From NCBI RefSeq assembly GCF_046507575.1, contig NZ_JBKFEY010000003.1, forward strand, positions 62,001 through 126,000: a stretch of DNA of 64,000 nt. Reading direction: 5' to 3'. Within the stretch, counting starts at the first letter, position 1. Every line of letters starts with the position of its first letter. The notes beneath the pieces are model-generated. The model was not told where the DNA came from. It saw nothing but the letters and a program-made list of their open reading frames with translations, and did no database searches. Of this stretch, positions 1 through 8,949 are shown one piece after another. Source of the stretch: Pontitalea aquivivens. Its GTDB lineage: Bacteria; Pseudomonadota; Alphaproteobacteria; Rhodobacterales; Rhodobacteraceae. The position numbers and the translations under genes were made by a program.

Positions 1-706
1 CGATTTCGGCGGACAGAAAACCATCGATGCGGCGCGCGAAATGTTCCGAGGAATTATAGGCCACCACGCCACCCAGCACCGTCATCCCCGCCAGCACCGT
101 CAACAGAACGATCGGCGCCCCGGCGATGAAATACATCACCCCCCAGGAAAACAGCACCAGGCTTGCCTGCCCGAAATCGGGCTGCAGCGCCAGCAACAGC
201 ACGATCACCAGCGCCAGGACAAAGGAATAAAGCCGCCCCGGCGGGCCCGCGACCTCCTGGCTGGCGGCCATGAACCAGGCGGCCAGCACCACGAAACCGG
301 GTTTCAGGAATTCCGAAGGCTGCACCGAGGCGAAGCCGAAGGACAACCAGCGCACCGCCCCCTTGCCGAAATCGGTGCCCAGGAACGGCAGGGCCAGGAT
401 TGCGATGAAGGCGCCGGCAAAGCCGATCACGCCCAGCCGGCGCACCTGGACCGGGCTCAGCATCGACACAAGCGCCATGACGCCCAGCGCGACCACGCCG
501 AAAAAAGCCTGCCGCTTGACGTAATAGAAGGGTTCAAGCCCGTTCTTTTCCGCCAGCGGCACCGAGGCCGCCAGCCCCAGCAACATGCCCAGCATGAACA
601 GCAAAAGGACACTGGTCAGCGCCCATTTGTCGATTGTCCGCCACCAGCGGGGAAGAATCGGTTCACCGGCCCGCACGGGCACGGTGCCAAAGACCATCTC
701 TGTCAT
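1..706 (-). CDS. ftsW: Cell division SEDS glycan polymerase FtsW, 5' part (cut by window edge)
   Basis: FtsW is the inner-membrane SEDS glycosyltransferase that polymerises septal peptidoglycan together with FtsI. The first 235 codons are present and the frame runs off the left edge, so the C-terminal part is missing. The ATG at 704-706 gives MTEMVFGTVPVRAGEP. A hydrophobic segment begins near residue 30, several more membrane segments follow, and the conserved VQPSEFLKPGF motif lies near residue 130. The Shine-Dalgarno is weak (GGTAG). It is the last visible gene of the minus-strand division cluster, but an opposite-strand HIT gene separates it from murD, so it may need its own promoter. Confidence 0.93.
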   Translation of the reverse strand, partial: MTEMVFGTVPVRAGEPILPRWWRTIDKWALTSVLLLFMLGMLLGLAASVPLAEKNGLEPFYYVKRQAFFGVVALGVMALVSMLSPVQVRRLGVIGFAGAFIAILALPFLGTDFGKGAVRWLSFGFASVQPSEFLKPGFVVLAAWFMAASQEVAGPPGRLYSFVLALVIVLLLALQPDFGQASLVLFSWGVMYFIAGAPIVLLTVLAGMTVLGGVVAYNSSEHFARRIDGFLSAEI

Positions 707-941
707 GGGCTACCGCCGTCACTGCCTCAGATCGCCCGTTTGCCGGGTCTGATGAAAACTCTACCCCATTCGCGGGCGCCTTACCAGAACGGACTTGGCC
801 ACGCGGCCCGGCCACGGCCGATTTTTGCCGCCATTGGCGCGACTTGCGCGGCACGGGGCGATTGCGGTGCGCGCGCGGGCGGGGCAAGCTGGGGCCAGAC
901 CGACCACCCACGCCTGAACGGCCCCGCCCCAAGGACCAGCC

Positions 942-1397
942 ATGACCGAAGCCTGCCTGTTCTGCCGCATCGCCACAGGCGATCTGCCCTGCCACAAGCT
1001 GCATGAGGATGACCACGTTCTGGCCTTCCTTGACCTGCATCCGGTGCGCCCGGGCCATGCGCTGGTGATCCCGCGCGCCCATCACCCCTGGTTTGAGGAG
1101 ATTCCCGCCGACCTGGCCTGCCGGGTCACCACCCTGTCCCAGCGGATCGCCCGGACGATGAAGGCGCTTTACGGGGTGGAACGGGTGGCAATGGTCTATA
1201 CCGGCATCCATGTCGCCCATGCCCATGCCCATCTGGTGCCGATGCACGACATCCATGACATCACCTCGGCCGCCTATCTGACCGAAGGGCCGGATCGCTT
1301 TACCGCGCCCCCCTCGCCCCCCGCCGAAACCCTGGCCGCCACGGCAACGGCGCTGCGCGCTGGGCTGGCCCGCGCCGGGCAGGACCCCGTCGGTTAA
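942..1397 (+). CDS. HIT family nucleotide hydrolase/transferase
   Basis: This 151-residue protein belongs to the histidine triad (HIT) superfamily, small enzymes that act on nucleoside phosphoramidates or dinucleoside polyphosphates. The N-terminus has the CLFCRIATGDLPCHKLHEDD pattern. The catalytic triad HVAHAHAHLVP lies near residues 90-100. CLFC has the CxxC spacing of zinc-binding HIT proteins. An AAGGA Shine-Dalgarno precedes the ATG. The gene lies antisense between murD and ftsW in an otherwise unidirectional cluster. The exact substrate cannot be read from sequence. Confidence 0.9.
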   Translation: MTEACLFCRIATGDLPCHKLHEDDHVLAFLDLHPVRPGHALVIPRAHHPWFEEIPADLACRVTTLSQRIARTMKALYGVERVAMVYTGIHVAHAHAHLVPMHDIHDITSAAYLTEGPDRFTAPPSPPAETLAATATALRAGLARAGQDPVG

Positions 1398-1400
1398 GCT

Positions 1401-1445
1401 CCGTCGTTCAGAACCCCGTCGTTCAGGGCCCCGTCGTTCAGGGCA
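1401..1445. repeat. Three 15-bp tandem repeats at the murD stop codon
   Basis: The unit CCGTCGTTCAGRRCC occurs at 1401, 1416 and 1431, exactly 15 bp apart. On the minus strand each unit begins with TGA in the murD frame, and the first of these (1438-1440) is the actual stop. The result is three in-frame stop codons five codons apart. This looks like replication slippage at the 3' end of murD, in the gap before the convergent HIT gene. Confidence 0.85.
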
Positions 1446-2835
1446 AGGCACGCACCAGCGCGGTGAAATGCTCGCCGCGCTTCTCGAAATTCGGATACTG
1501 GTCGAACGAAGCCGCAGCGGGGGCCAAAAGCACGGTGTCACCCGGCTCGGCCTCGGCGGCGGCGCGGGCCACCGCACGGTCCATCGTTTCACAGATCTCA
1601 TGCGGCAGGTCGCCCAGTTCCAGCGCGAAATCGCGCGCCGAATGGCCGATCAGATAGGTCTTGACCACAGCCCCCAGAAACGGCGCCAGCCCGCCCAGAC
1701 CGCCATCCTTGCCAAGCCCCCCCGCAATCCAGCGGATGCGGGGAAAGGCCTGCAACGCCTTGGCGGCACTGTCGACATTGGTGGCCTTGGAATCATTCAC
1801 GAACCGCACCCCGCCCCGTTCCGCAACCAGCTGCGATCTGTGCGGCAGGCCGGCAAAGGAATGGAAGGCCGCCTCAATCTCACGCGGGGCAAGGCCCAGC
1901 GTGCGGCAGGCGGCATAGGCGGCGCAGGCATTCTGGTGGTTGTGCGCGCCGGGCAGGCCCCGGACCTCGCGCAGGTCGATCGCGGCCACCTGCCGCCCCT
2001 TGCGCCATTCCGCCAGAAACCCCTTGCGCGCAAAAATGGACCAGCCGTAATCACCCAGCTTGCGCGCCGCCGAAATGCGGATCACCCGGTCATCCTCGGG
2101 CCCCGTGGCCAGCTGATTGGCCAGGAAAACACCCTCGGGCTCATCCACCCCGATGATCGCGCGGTCGGGCCCGCCTTCGGCAAACAGCCGCCGCTTCGCC
2201 GCGAAATAGCCCCCCATCCCGCCATGCCGGTCCAGATGATCGGGCGACAGATTGGTGAAGACCGCGACATCCGGCGTCAGCGCACGCGCAAGATCAGTCT
2301 GGTAGGAGGACAGCTCCAGCACCACCACCTCACCATCCCCGGCAGGCTCCAGATCCAGCACGCCGCGCCCGATATTGCCCGCCATCTGCACCCGCCGCCC
2401 CGCCGCCTGCAGGATGTGATGGATCAGCGCCGTTGTCGTCGACTTGCCGTTCGATCCGGTGACACAGATGGTGCGCGGGGTCACGTCAAAGCCGTCCCAA
2501 TCCGCGCTGGCCCAGCTGCGGAAGAACAGCCCGATGTCATTGTCGACCGGCACGCCAGCCGCCATCGCGCGGGCAATCAGGCGGTTTGGCGCGGGGTAAA
2601 GATGCGGGATGCCGGGCGAGACGATCAGCGCCGCGACCCCCTCGAATGCATCGGCCCGCGTCAGGTCATGCAGTGCACATCCCGCCGCCCGGGCACGCTC
2701 GCGCGCCTCGGGACTGTCGTCCCAGCACAGCGGCCTGGCCCCGCCCGCCGTCAAGGCGGCGGCCGTCGCAAGTCCGGACCGCCCCAGCCCAAGCACCGCG
2801 ACCCGCGCGCCCGCAAAACCCTGAACCGGAATCAT
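1438..2835 (-). CDS. murD: UDP-N-acetylmuramoylalanine--D-glutamate ligase MurD
   Basis: MurD adds D-glutamate to UDP-MurNAc-L-Ala in the cytoplasmic steps of peptidoglycan synthesis. The 465-residue product starts MIPVQGFAGARVAVLGLGRSG, with an N-terminal Rossmann-like fold. The ATP-binding TGSNGKSTTTAL motif lies near residue 122. NDSKATN and the C-terminal LLAPAAASFDQY segment are typical of MurD. The ATG at 2833-2835 was chosen over a longer frame because GGGGGTAGGG lies directly upstream. It follows mraY after a ~200 bp gap that holds a large inverted repeat. Confidence 0.96.
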   Translation of the reverse strand: MIPVQGFAGARVAVLGLGRSGLATAAALTAGGARPLCWDDSPEARERARAAGCALHDLTRADAFEGVAALIVSPGIPHLYPAPNRLIARAMAAGVPVDNDIGLFFRSWASADWDGFDVTPRTICVTGSNGKSTTTALIHHILQAAGRRVQMAGNIGRGVLDLEPAGDGEVVVLELSSYQTDLARALTPDVAVFTNLSPDHLDRHGGMGGYFAAKRRLFAEGGPDRAIIGVDEPEGVFLANQLATGPEDDRVIRISAARKLGDYGWSIFARKGFLAEWRKGRQVAAIDLREVRGLPGAHNHQNACAAYAACRTLGLAPREIEAAFHSFAGLPHRSQLVAERGGVRFVNDSKATNVDSAAKALQAFPRIRWIAGGLGKDGGLGGLAPFLGAVVKTYLIGHSARDFALELGDLPHEICETMDRAVARAAAEAEPGDTVLLAPAAASFDQYPNFEKRGEHFTALVRALP

Positions 2836-2923
2836 CCCTACCCCCTGCTTGCGTCTGCGACATTGCCCCGCGCCGAACCGCACCGCAAGCGGTCAGGCCG
2901 GGGGCGCCTGCCCCCGGACCCCC

Positions 2924-2985
2924 GGGGATATTTGGACAAAGCCGAACGCAGATCCCTTCGGCTTTGTCCAAATATCCTCGGGGGG
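2924..2985. repeat. Interspersed ATATTT-core repeat, head-to-head pair (copies 1 and 2)
   Basis: Two copies of the dispersed repeat face each other. The cores at 2926-2946 and 2957-2977 are a perfect 21-bp inverted repeat with a 10-base loop. Each core reads GGATATTTGGACAAAGCC plus GAA. Outside each core is a GC-rich hairpin (GGGGGCGCCTGCCCCC on the left, GGGGGGCAGACAGCCCCCC on the right). The element fills most of the gap between mraY and murD. Its transcript could fold into a very long stem, so it may act as a terminator or processing site within the cluster. Confidence 0.85.
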
Positions 2986-3039
2986 TGAATTGGCCGACAG
3001 GCCAAGAGGGGGGCAGACAGCCCCCCTTGCCCGCCGGAC

Positions 3040-4122
3040 CTAGCGCAGCTTCAGCGTGGCAAGACCGATCAGCGCCAGGATCAGCGAAATGATCCAGAAC
3101 CGGATCACGATCTGCGGTTCGGCCCAGCCTTTCTTTTCGAAATGATGGTGGATCGGCGCCATCAGGAAGACCCGCTTTCCGGTACGCTTGAAATAAAGCA
3201 CCTGGATGATCACCGACAGCGCCTCGACCACGAACAGGCCGCCGACGATGGCCAGCACGATTTCGTGCTTGGTGCAGACCGCGATGGCGCCCAGCGCGCC
3301 GCCCAGCGCCAGCGAGCCGGTATCGCCCATGAAGACGGCCGCGGGCGGGGCATTGTACCACAGAAAGCCCAGCCCCCCGCCGATCAGCGCGGCGACAAAG
3401 ACCAGGATTTCCCCCGTTCCAGGCACAAAATGCACGCCCAGATAGGTGGTGAAGTCGACCCGCCCCACGATATAGGCGATCGCCCCCAGCGTTCCGGCGG
3501 CAATCATCACCGGCATGATCGCCAGCCCGTCCAGCCCGTCGGTCAGGTTCACCGCATTGGCCGCGCCCACGATCACGATCATCGCGAAGGGCACGAACAG
3601 CAGGCCCAGATTGATCAGCGCATCCTTGAACACCGGCATGGCCAGCTGATTGGTCAGCCCCGCCGGGTGCAGCCAGGACGCCGCCGCCGCGGCCAGCGCC
3701 GCCAGCGCCAGCCCCAGCGCCATCCGAACGCGCGACGACACGCCCCGGGTGTTCTGTTTGGTTACCTTGGCATAGTCGTCGGCAAAACCGATCAGCGCGT
3801 AGCCATAGGTCACCGCCAGCACGATCCAGATATACCCATTGTCCAGCCGCGCCCACAGCAATGTACCCACCGCCAGCGCCGACAGGATCAGCAGCCCCCC
3901 CATCGTGGGCGTGCCCGCCTTGGCGAAATGCGTCGCCGGGCCGTCATCGCGGATCGGCTGCCCCTTGCCCTGCTTGCGCCGCAGAATGTCGATCAGCGGG
4001 CGGCCGAACAGAAAGCCGAAGATCAGCGCGGTGAAGAACGCCCCCCCTGCCCGGAACGTGATGTAGCGGAACAGGTTGAAGAAATCGCCACCGTCGGAAA
4101 AGTTGGTCAGCCAATACAGCAT
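3040..4122 (-). CDS. mraY: Phospho-N-acetylmuramoyl-pentapeptide-transferase MraY
   Basis: MraY transfers phospho-MurNAc-pentapeptide from UDP to undecaprenyl phosphate, forming lipid I in the inner membrane. The 360-residue protein is polytopic and begins MLYWLTNFSDGGDFFNLFRY. It carries the family motifs PTMGG, FADDYAKV, NLTDGLDGLA, FMGDTGS and HHHFEKKGW, including the catalytic aspartates. Its ATG overlaps the murF stop by one base (TAATG), indicating translational coupling. Confidence 0.97.
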   Translation of the reverse strand: MLYWLTNFSDGGDFFNLFRYITFRAGGAFFTALIFGFLFGRPLIDILRRKQGKGQPIRDDGPATHFAKAGTPTMGGLLILSALAVGTLLWARLDNGYIWIVLAVTYGYALIGFADDYAKVTKQNTRGVSSRVRMALGLALAALAAAAASWLHPAGLTNQLAMPVFKDALINLGLLFVPFAMIVIVGAANAVNLTDGLDGLAIMPVMIAAGTLGAIAYIVGRVDFTTYLGVHFVPGTGEILVFVAALIGGGLGFLWYNAPPAAVFMGDTGSLALGGALGAIAVCTKHEIVLAIVGGLFVVEALSVIIQVLYFKRTGKRVFLMAPIHHHFEKKGWAEPQIVIRFWIISLILALIGLATLKLR

Positions 4123-5615
4123 TACGAAAGCCCTCTTGCGGCGCCGGGGGGGCGGGGGCCGTCGACCTCATGCGCCTCTGCGGCGCCCGCCTGCCCCAGT
4201 TTGCGCAGCGCGTCAACCACCAGGCTGACCTTCGACCCCTTGGAGCCCTTGACCAGCACCACATCGCCCGCATCGGCCAGATGGGCGGCGCGCGCGGCCA
4301 GCCCCTGGGCTGTTTCATGCCATTCGCCGCGCCTGGCGCGTGGCAGAACCTGGTACAGCGCCCGCATCCGCGGCCCTGCGCAATGCACCACGTCCACCGC
4401 CGCCAGCGCCGGCAGATCGGCGATCGCGGCATGCAGCGCGGCCTCGTCGGGGCCCAGTTCCAGCATGTCGCCCAGCACCGCGACGCGGCGGCCACGCTTT
4501 ACCCGCCCGACCCCGTTGCGCGGCTCGGCCCCGGCCAGCACCTCAAGCGCGGCCGCCATCGAGGCGGGATTGGCGTTGAAGGCATCGTCGAACAGATCGA
4601 AGCTTTGCCCCGCATCGACGATGTCCATGAAGATCCGTTCGCGCGCGCCCCGCCCCGCAGGCGGTACCCACAGGCCCATGTCGCAGGCCGCCACCGCCGG
4701 ATCGGCGCCGACCGCCTCGGCCAGCGCCAGCACGCCCAGCGCATTGGACGCGAAATGGCGGCCCGGCGTCATGACCTTGAACAACAGGGGCTCGCCCCCA
4801 CGGGTGGCCTGCACGATGGTCGCATCGCCCGCCACCGTCGCCGCGATCAGGCGGTAATCGCTGTCGCCCGTGGGACCAAAGCGCAGGATGCGGCCCGCGC
4901 GCGTTGCGGCCGCTGCGGCAGCGGTTTCCAGGATCGGGGTCACCGGCAGCCCGGTCGGGATGACCGCGACACCGCCGGGTTCCAGCCCTTCAAAGATCGC
5001 GGCCTTTTCCCGCGCGATCCCCTCGATGCTGTCAAAGGCCTCCAGATGGGCGGCGGCCACGGTGGTGATCATCGCCGCATGGGGCCGGGCCATCCGCGCC
5101 AGCGGCGCGATTTCGCCGGGGTGGTTCATGCCGATTTCAATCACCGCAAAATCGGCGTCGCGCGGCAGGCGCGCCAGCGTGACCGGCACCCCCCAGTGAT
5201 TGTTGAAGCTGGCCTCGGCGGCATGCACCTTGCCCTGCGCGGACAGGACCGCGCGCAGCATTTCCTTGGTCGAGGTCTTGCCGACCGATCCGGTCACCGC
5301 GATCACCCGCGCGCGCGACCGTGCCCGGCCCGCGCGGCCCAGCGCCTCAAGCGCGGCCAGAACGTCGGGCACCACCAGCAGCGGATCGGTTTCATGGCAG
5401 CCCGGCGGAATGCGGCTGACCAGCGCCGCGCCCGCGCCGCGCGCCAGCGCGTCGGCCACGAAATCATGGCCGTCGCGGACATCCTTCAGCGCCACGAACA
5501 GATCGCCCGGCCGCAGGGTCCGGGTGTCGATCGACAGGCCCGTCACCGCAAAGTCGCGCGTCGCCCGCCCGCCCGTGGCGGCGACCGCATCGGCAGAGGT
5601 CCACAGGATCGCCAT
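4122..5615 (-). CDS. murF: UDP-N-acetylmuramoyl-tripeptide--D-alanyl-D-alanine ligase MurF
   Basis: MurF adds D-Ala-D-Ala to the UDP-MurNAc-tripeptide, completing the cytoplasmic pentapeptide precursor. The 497-residue protein starts MAILWTSADAVAATGG and has the ATP site TGSVGKTSTKEML near residue 110, then the NNHWGVPVTLARL segment and the Mur ligase C-terminal domain. The ATG at 5613-5615 lies one base after the murE stop, which fixes the start over a longer upstream frame. The stop overlaps the mraY start by one base. Confidence 0.96.
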   Translation of the reverse strand: MAILWTSADAVAATGGRATRDFAVTGLSIDTRTLRPGDLFVALKDVRDGHDFVADALARGAGAALVSRIPPGCHETDPLLVVPDVLAALEALGRAGRARSRARVIAVTGSVGKTSTKEMLRAVLSAQGKVHAAEASFNNHWGVPVTLARLPRDADFAVIEIGMNHPGEIAPLARMARPHAAMITTVAAAHLEAFDSIEGIAREKAAIFEGLEPGGVAVIPTGLPVTPILETAAAAAATRAGRILRFGPTGDSDYRLIAATVAGDATIVQATRGGEPLLFKVMTPGRHFASNALGVLALAEAVGADPAVAACDMGLWVPPAGRGARERIFMDIVDAGQSFDLFDDAFNANPASMAAALEVLAGAEPRNGVGRVKRGRRVAVLGDMLELGPDEAALHAAIADLPALAAVDVVHCAGPRMRALYQVLPRARRGEWHETAQGLAARAAHLADAGDVVLVKGSKGSKVSLVVDALRKLGQAGAAEAHEVDGPRPPGAARGLS

Positions 5616-5616
5616 G

Positions 5617-7113
5617 TCAGATCTTTCCGTCCAGAGCGGCCACCGCAACGCTGGCCTGTTCGGCATCGTCGAAAGGATAGATATCCGTTCCGATCACCTG
5701 CCCGCTTTCATGTCCCTTGCCCGCGATCAGCGCCGCATCGCCCGGGCCCAGCGCGTCGACGGCGCGCAGGATGGCTTCGGCCCGGTCGCCCACCTCATGC
5801 AGGCCGGGGCCGCCGGGCAGGCGCGCGCCATCCAGCACCGCGGCGCGGATCGCGGCGGGGTCTTCGGTGCGGGGATTGTCGTCGGTGACATAGACGACAT
5901 CGGCGTTTTCCGCCGCCGCGCGCCCCATCAGCGGCCGCTTGGTCCGGTCACGATCGCCGCCCGCACCAAGAACAACGATCAGCCGGCCCATCACATGCGG
6001 GCGCAGCGCGCGCAGCGCGGTCTGCACCGCATCGGGCGTGTGGGCGTAATCGACAAAAACCGCCGCGCCATTGTCACGCGTGGCAGCCAGTTGCATCCGG
6101 CCGCGCACCGTGGTCAGGCGCGGCAGCGCGGCAAAGACCGCCGCCGCATCCGCCCCTGCCCCGATCGCCAGCGCCGCCGCCGCCAGCACGTTCATCGCCT
6201 GAAACCCGCCGATCAGGTTCAGCCGGACCAGATGCACCTGATCGTGCCAGGAAAATCGCAGGTCCTGTCCCGTGGCATCGAACCGCTGGCCCAGCAGGCG
6301 CATGTCGCAGCCCTCGGCCTGGCCCACCGCGATCAGCCGCTGGCCGCGCGCGGTGACGTATTTCGCAAGCTCGGCCCCGCGCGGATCATCGATATTGATG
6401 ACCGCCACGCCATCCTCGGGCAGGACGCGGGTGAACAGCCCCGCCTTGGCGGCGAAATAGTCGTCAAAGCTTTCGTGGTAATCCAGATGGTCCTGGGTAA
6501 AGTTGGTGAAGGCCGCCGCCGCCAGCCGCACCCCATCAAGGCGGCGCTGCGCCAGCCCGTGGGACGACGCCTCCATCGCGGCATGGGTCACGCCCGCATC
6601 CGCCATCTGCGCCAGCAGCCGGTGCAGGGTGATCGGTTCGGGCGTGGTGTGGCTGGAGGGGGCGGCAAAGGCGCCCTCGACCCCGGTGGTGCCGATATTG
6701 GCGCCTTCCAGCCCGATCAGCTGCCAGATCTGGCGGGTAAAGGTCGCCACGCTGGTCTTGCCGTTGGTGCCGGTGACGGCGACCATGGTTTCGGGCTGGC
6801 GGCCAAAGAACAGCGCCGCGGCAAAGGCCAGCGCCTGGCGTGGATCTTCGGTCACCACCACCGACGCATCTGCACCCGCAAGTGCGTCACGCGCGATGTC
6901 CAGCCCTGCGCGGTCGGTCAGAATGGCCGCCGCGCCCATGCGCAGCGCATAGACCACGAATTCGGCGCCATGCGCCCTGACACCCGGCAGGGCGGCGAAC
7001 AGGTGGCCGGGCTTGACCTGACGGCTGTCCGCCGACAGCCCCGTCACCGCCACATCGTGACCCTGCAGGGCGGTCAGGCCCAGTTCGCTCAAGGCTTTTG
7101 CGCCCTCGCCCAT
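5617..7113 (-). CDS. murE: UDP-MurNAc-L-Ala-D-Glu--meso-diaminopimelate ligase MurE
   Basis: MurE adds the third stem-peptide residue. The DDNPRTEDP motif near residue 410 is the DNPR signature of enzymes using meso-diaminopimelate rather than lysine. The 498-residue protein also has the ATP-binding TGTNGKTSVATF motif, and HTTPEPITLH in the central domain. GAGGAAAGGA precedes the ATG at 7111-7113. It lies 54 bp downstream of ftsI and one base upstream of murF. Confidence 0.96.
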   Translation of the reverse strand: MGEGAKALSELGLTALQGHDVAVTGLSADSRQVKPGHLFAALPGVRAHGAEFVVYALRMGAAAILTDRAGLDIARDALAGADASVVVTEDPRQALAFAAALFFGRQPETMVAVTGTNGKTSVATFTRQIWQLIGLEGANIGTTGVEGAFAAPSSHTTPEPITLHRLLAQMADAGVTHAAMEASSHGLAQRRLDGVRLAAAAFTNFTQDHLDYHESFDDYFAAKAGLFTRVLPEDGVAVINIDDPRGAELAKYVTARGQRLIAVGQAEGCDMRLLGQRFDATGQDLRFSWHDQVHLVRLNLIGGFQAMNVLAAAALAIGAGADAAAVFAALPRLTTVRGRMQLAATRDNGAAVFVDYAHTPDAVQTALRALRPHVMGRLIVVLGAGGDRDRTKRPLMGRAAAENADVVYVTDDNPRTEDPAAIRAAVLDGARLPGGPGLHEVGDRAEAILRAVDALGPGDAALIAGKGHESGQVIGTDIYPFDDAEQASVAVAALDGKI

Positions 7114-7167
7114 ATCGGTGTCCTTTCCTCGCCGGCGCCGCCATTTATCGCCGCGCGCCCTGGGGCG

Positions 7168-8949
7168 TCAATTGCGCACCAGCGTGATCGCCCCGGGTTC
7201 GGCGGGTTCCGGCAGGGGGCGCAGGCCCAGCAACGGCGCGGTGCGACGCACCACTTCGGCCGCCACGGGAACCGCGGTCCAGCCCGCGGTGCGGCGCGGT
7301 TCCGACCCCGAGGTATCGACCGCCTCGTCCATCGACACGATCAGCACATATTTCGGGTCCGAGGCCGGAAAGACGCTGGCGAAGGTATTGATGTTGCGTT
7401 CATCCCAGTATCCGCCGCCGGGTTTGGGCTTTTCGGCGGTGCCGGTCTTGCCCGCGACCTGATAGCCGGCCACCTCGCCAAAGGATGCGGTGCCCTCGGT
7501 CACCACCTTGCGCATCATGTCGACCGCCTGACGGGCGACCTCGGGGCGGACGATCTGTTCGCCGGGGGGGCGGGCCGCGCCATGGATCAGCGTGGGCGTC
7601 ACGCGCCGTCCGCCATTGGCCAGCATCGCATAACCGGCCGCCAGATGCAGCGGGCTTGCCGACATGCCGTGGCCATAGGACACGGTCAGAGTGACCAGTT
7701 CGCCCCAGCGCGGCGGCAGAAGCGGCCGGCCGGTGGGCGCCTCGGCCAGTTCGACCGTGGTCGGCTCAAAGAACCCCATGCGGCGCAGGAAATCCTGCTG
7801 CGCCTCGCCGCCGATCATGGTGGCGATCCGCGCCGTGCCCACGTTCGAGGATTTTGCGATCACCTGCGTCACCGACAGTTGCGGGCCATAGTTCCTGAAA
7901 TCCTTGATCCGGTGCTTGCCGAAATACATCGGCGTCTTGGTCTCGATCATGGTCTGGGGATTTACCAGCCCCATGTCCAGCGCCTGCGCCACCGCGAAGA
8001 TCTTGAAGGTGGACCCCAGTTCATAGACCCCCTGCACCGCGCGGTTGAACAGCGGGCTGTCGGACGCATCGCCCTTGGTCAGCGGCGCGGGGCGGTTGTT
8101 GGGGTCGAAATCGGGCAGGCTGGCCATCGCCACGATCTCGCCGGTGGCGACCTCCATCAGGATGCCGGTGGCGCCCTTGGCATCCATCAGCTTCATGCCA
8201 CCGTAAAGCACCTCTTCCATCGCGGCCTGAACCGTCAGGTCAATCGACAGACGCAGCGGCGCGCCCGCATTCGCGGGATCGCGCAGCCAGCCGTCAAAGG
8301 CCTTTTCCACGCCCGCCACGCCGATCACCTCGGCGGAATCCACGCCCTCGCGGCCGAAACTGGCCCCGCCCATGATATGCGCGGCCAATGCACCGTTGGG
8401 ATACAGGCGCATCTCGCGCGGGCCGAACAGCAGCCCCGGATCGCCGATGTCATGCACCGCCTGCATCTGTTCGGGGCTGATCTTCTTCCTGATCCACAGG
8501 AACTTGCGCCCGCCGGTAAAGTCGCGCACCAGGCGGTCGCGGTCCAGGTCGGGGAAGATGTCCACCAGCTTGTCGGCGGTGCCCACCGGGTCCACCATCA
8601 TCATCGGCTGGGCATAAAGCGCATGGGTCACAAGGTTGGTGGCCAGCACCCGGCCATTGCGGTCCAGGATGTCGGCGCGCTGCGCCAGGATCGCCTCGCC
8701 GGAACTGGCCAGCTGGGGTTCTTGCGGTTCAACCGCGGCCAGCATGCCCATGCGCGTGCCCACGGTGACGAACCCGGCCAGAAACAGCGCCGCCATCACC
8801 AGAAGCCGCCCCTCGGCCCGGGCGCGGGCGCGGTCACGCGTCGCCTCGCCGCGCAGGCGGATGTTCTCACGTTCGATCGCATCGGGGTTTTCACCCCTGG
8901 CGCGGGCGTCCAGGATGCGGGCCAGCGGACGCAGCGGTGTACGGATCAT
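7168..8949 (-). CDS. ftsI: Septal peptidoglycan transpeptidase FtsI (PBP3)
   Basis: FtsI is the class B penicillin-binding protein that cross-links septal peptidoglycan with FtsW. The 593-residue product has a short basic cytoplasmic N-terminus, one membrane anchor (LLVMAALFLAGFVTVGTR) near residues 49-66, a dimerisation domain, and a transpeptidase domain with GSTFK (active-site serine), KSSNVG and AGKTGTAEKP in order. Its start overlaps the ftsL stop by four bases (ATGA). Confidence 0.96.
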   Translation of the reverse strand: MIRTPLRPLARILDARARGENPDAIERENIRLRGEATRDRARARAEGRLLVMAALFLAGFVTVGTRMGMLAAVEPQEPQLASSGEAILAQRADILDRNGRVLATNLVTHALYAQPMMMVDPVGTADKLVDIFPDLDRDRLVRDFTGGRKFLWIRKKISPEQMQAVHDIGDPGLLFGPREMRLYPNGALAAHIMGGASFGREGVDSAEVIGVAGVEKAFDGWLRDPANAGAPLRLSIDLTVQAAMEEVLYGGMKLMDAKGATGILMEVATGEIVAMASLPDFDPNNRPAPLTKGDASDSPLFNRAVQGVYELGSTFKIFAVAQALDMGLVNPQTMIETKTPMYFGKHRIKDFRNYGPQLSVTQVIAKSSNVGTARIATMIGGEAQQDFLRRMGFFEPTTVELAEAPTGRPLLPPRWGELVTLTVSYGHGMSASPLHLAAGYAMLANGGRRVTPTLIHGAARPPGEQIVRPEVARQAVDMMRKVVTEGTASFGEVAGYQVAGKTGTAEKPKPGGGYWDERNINTFASVFPASDPKYVLIVSMDEAVDTSGSEPRRTAGWTAVPVAAEVVRRTAPLLGLRPLPEPAEPGAITLVRN

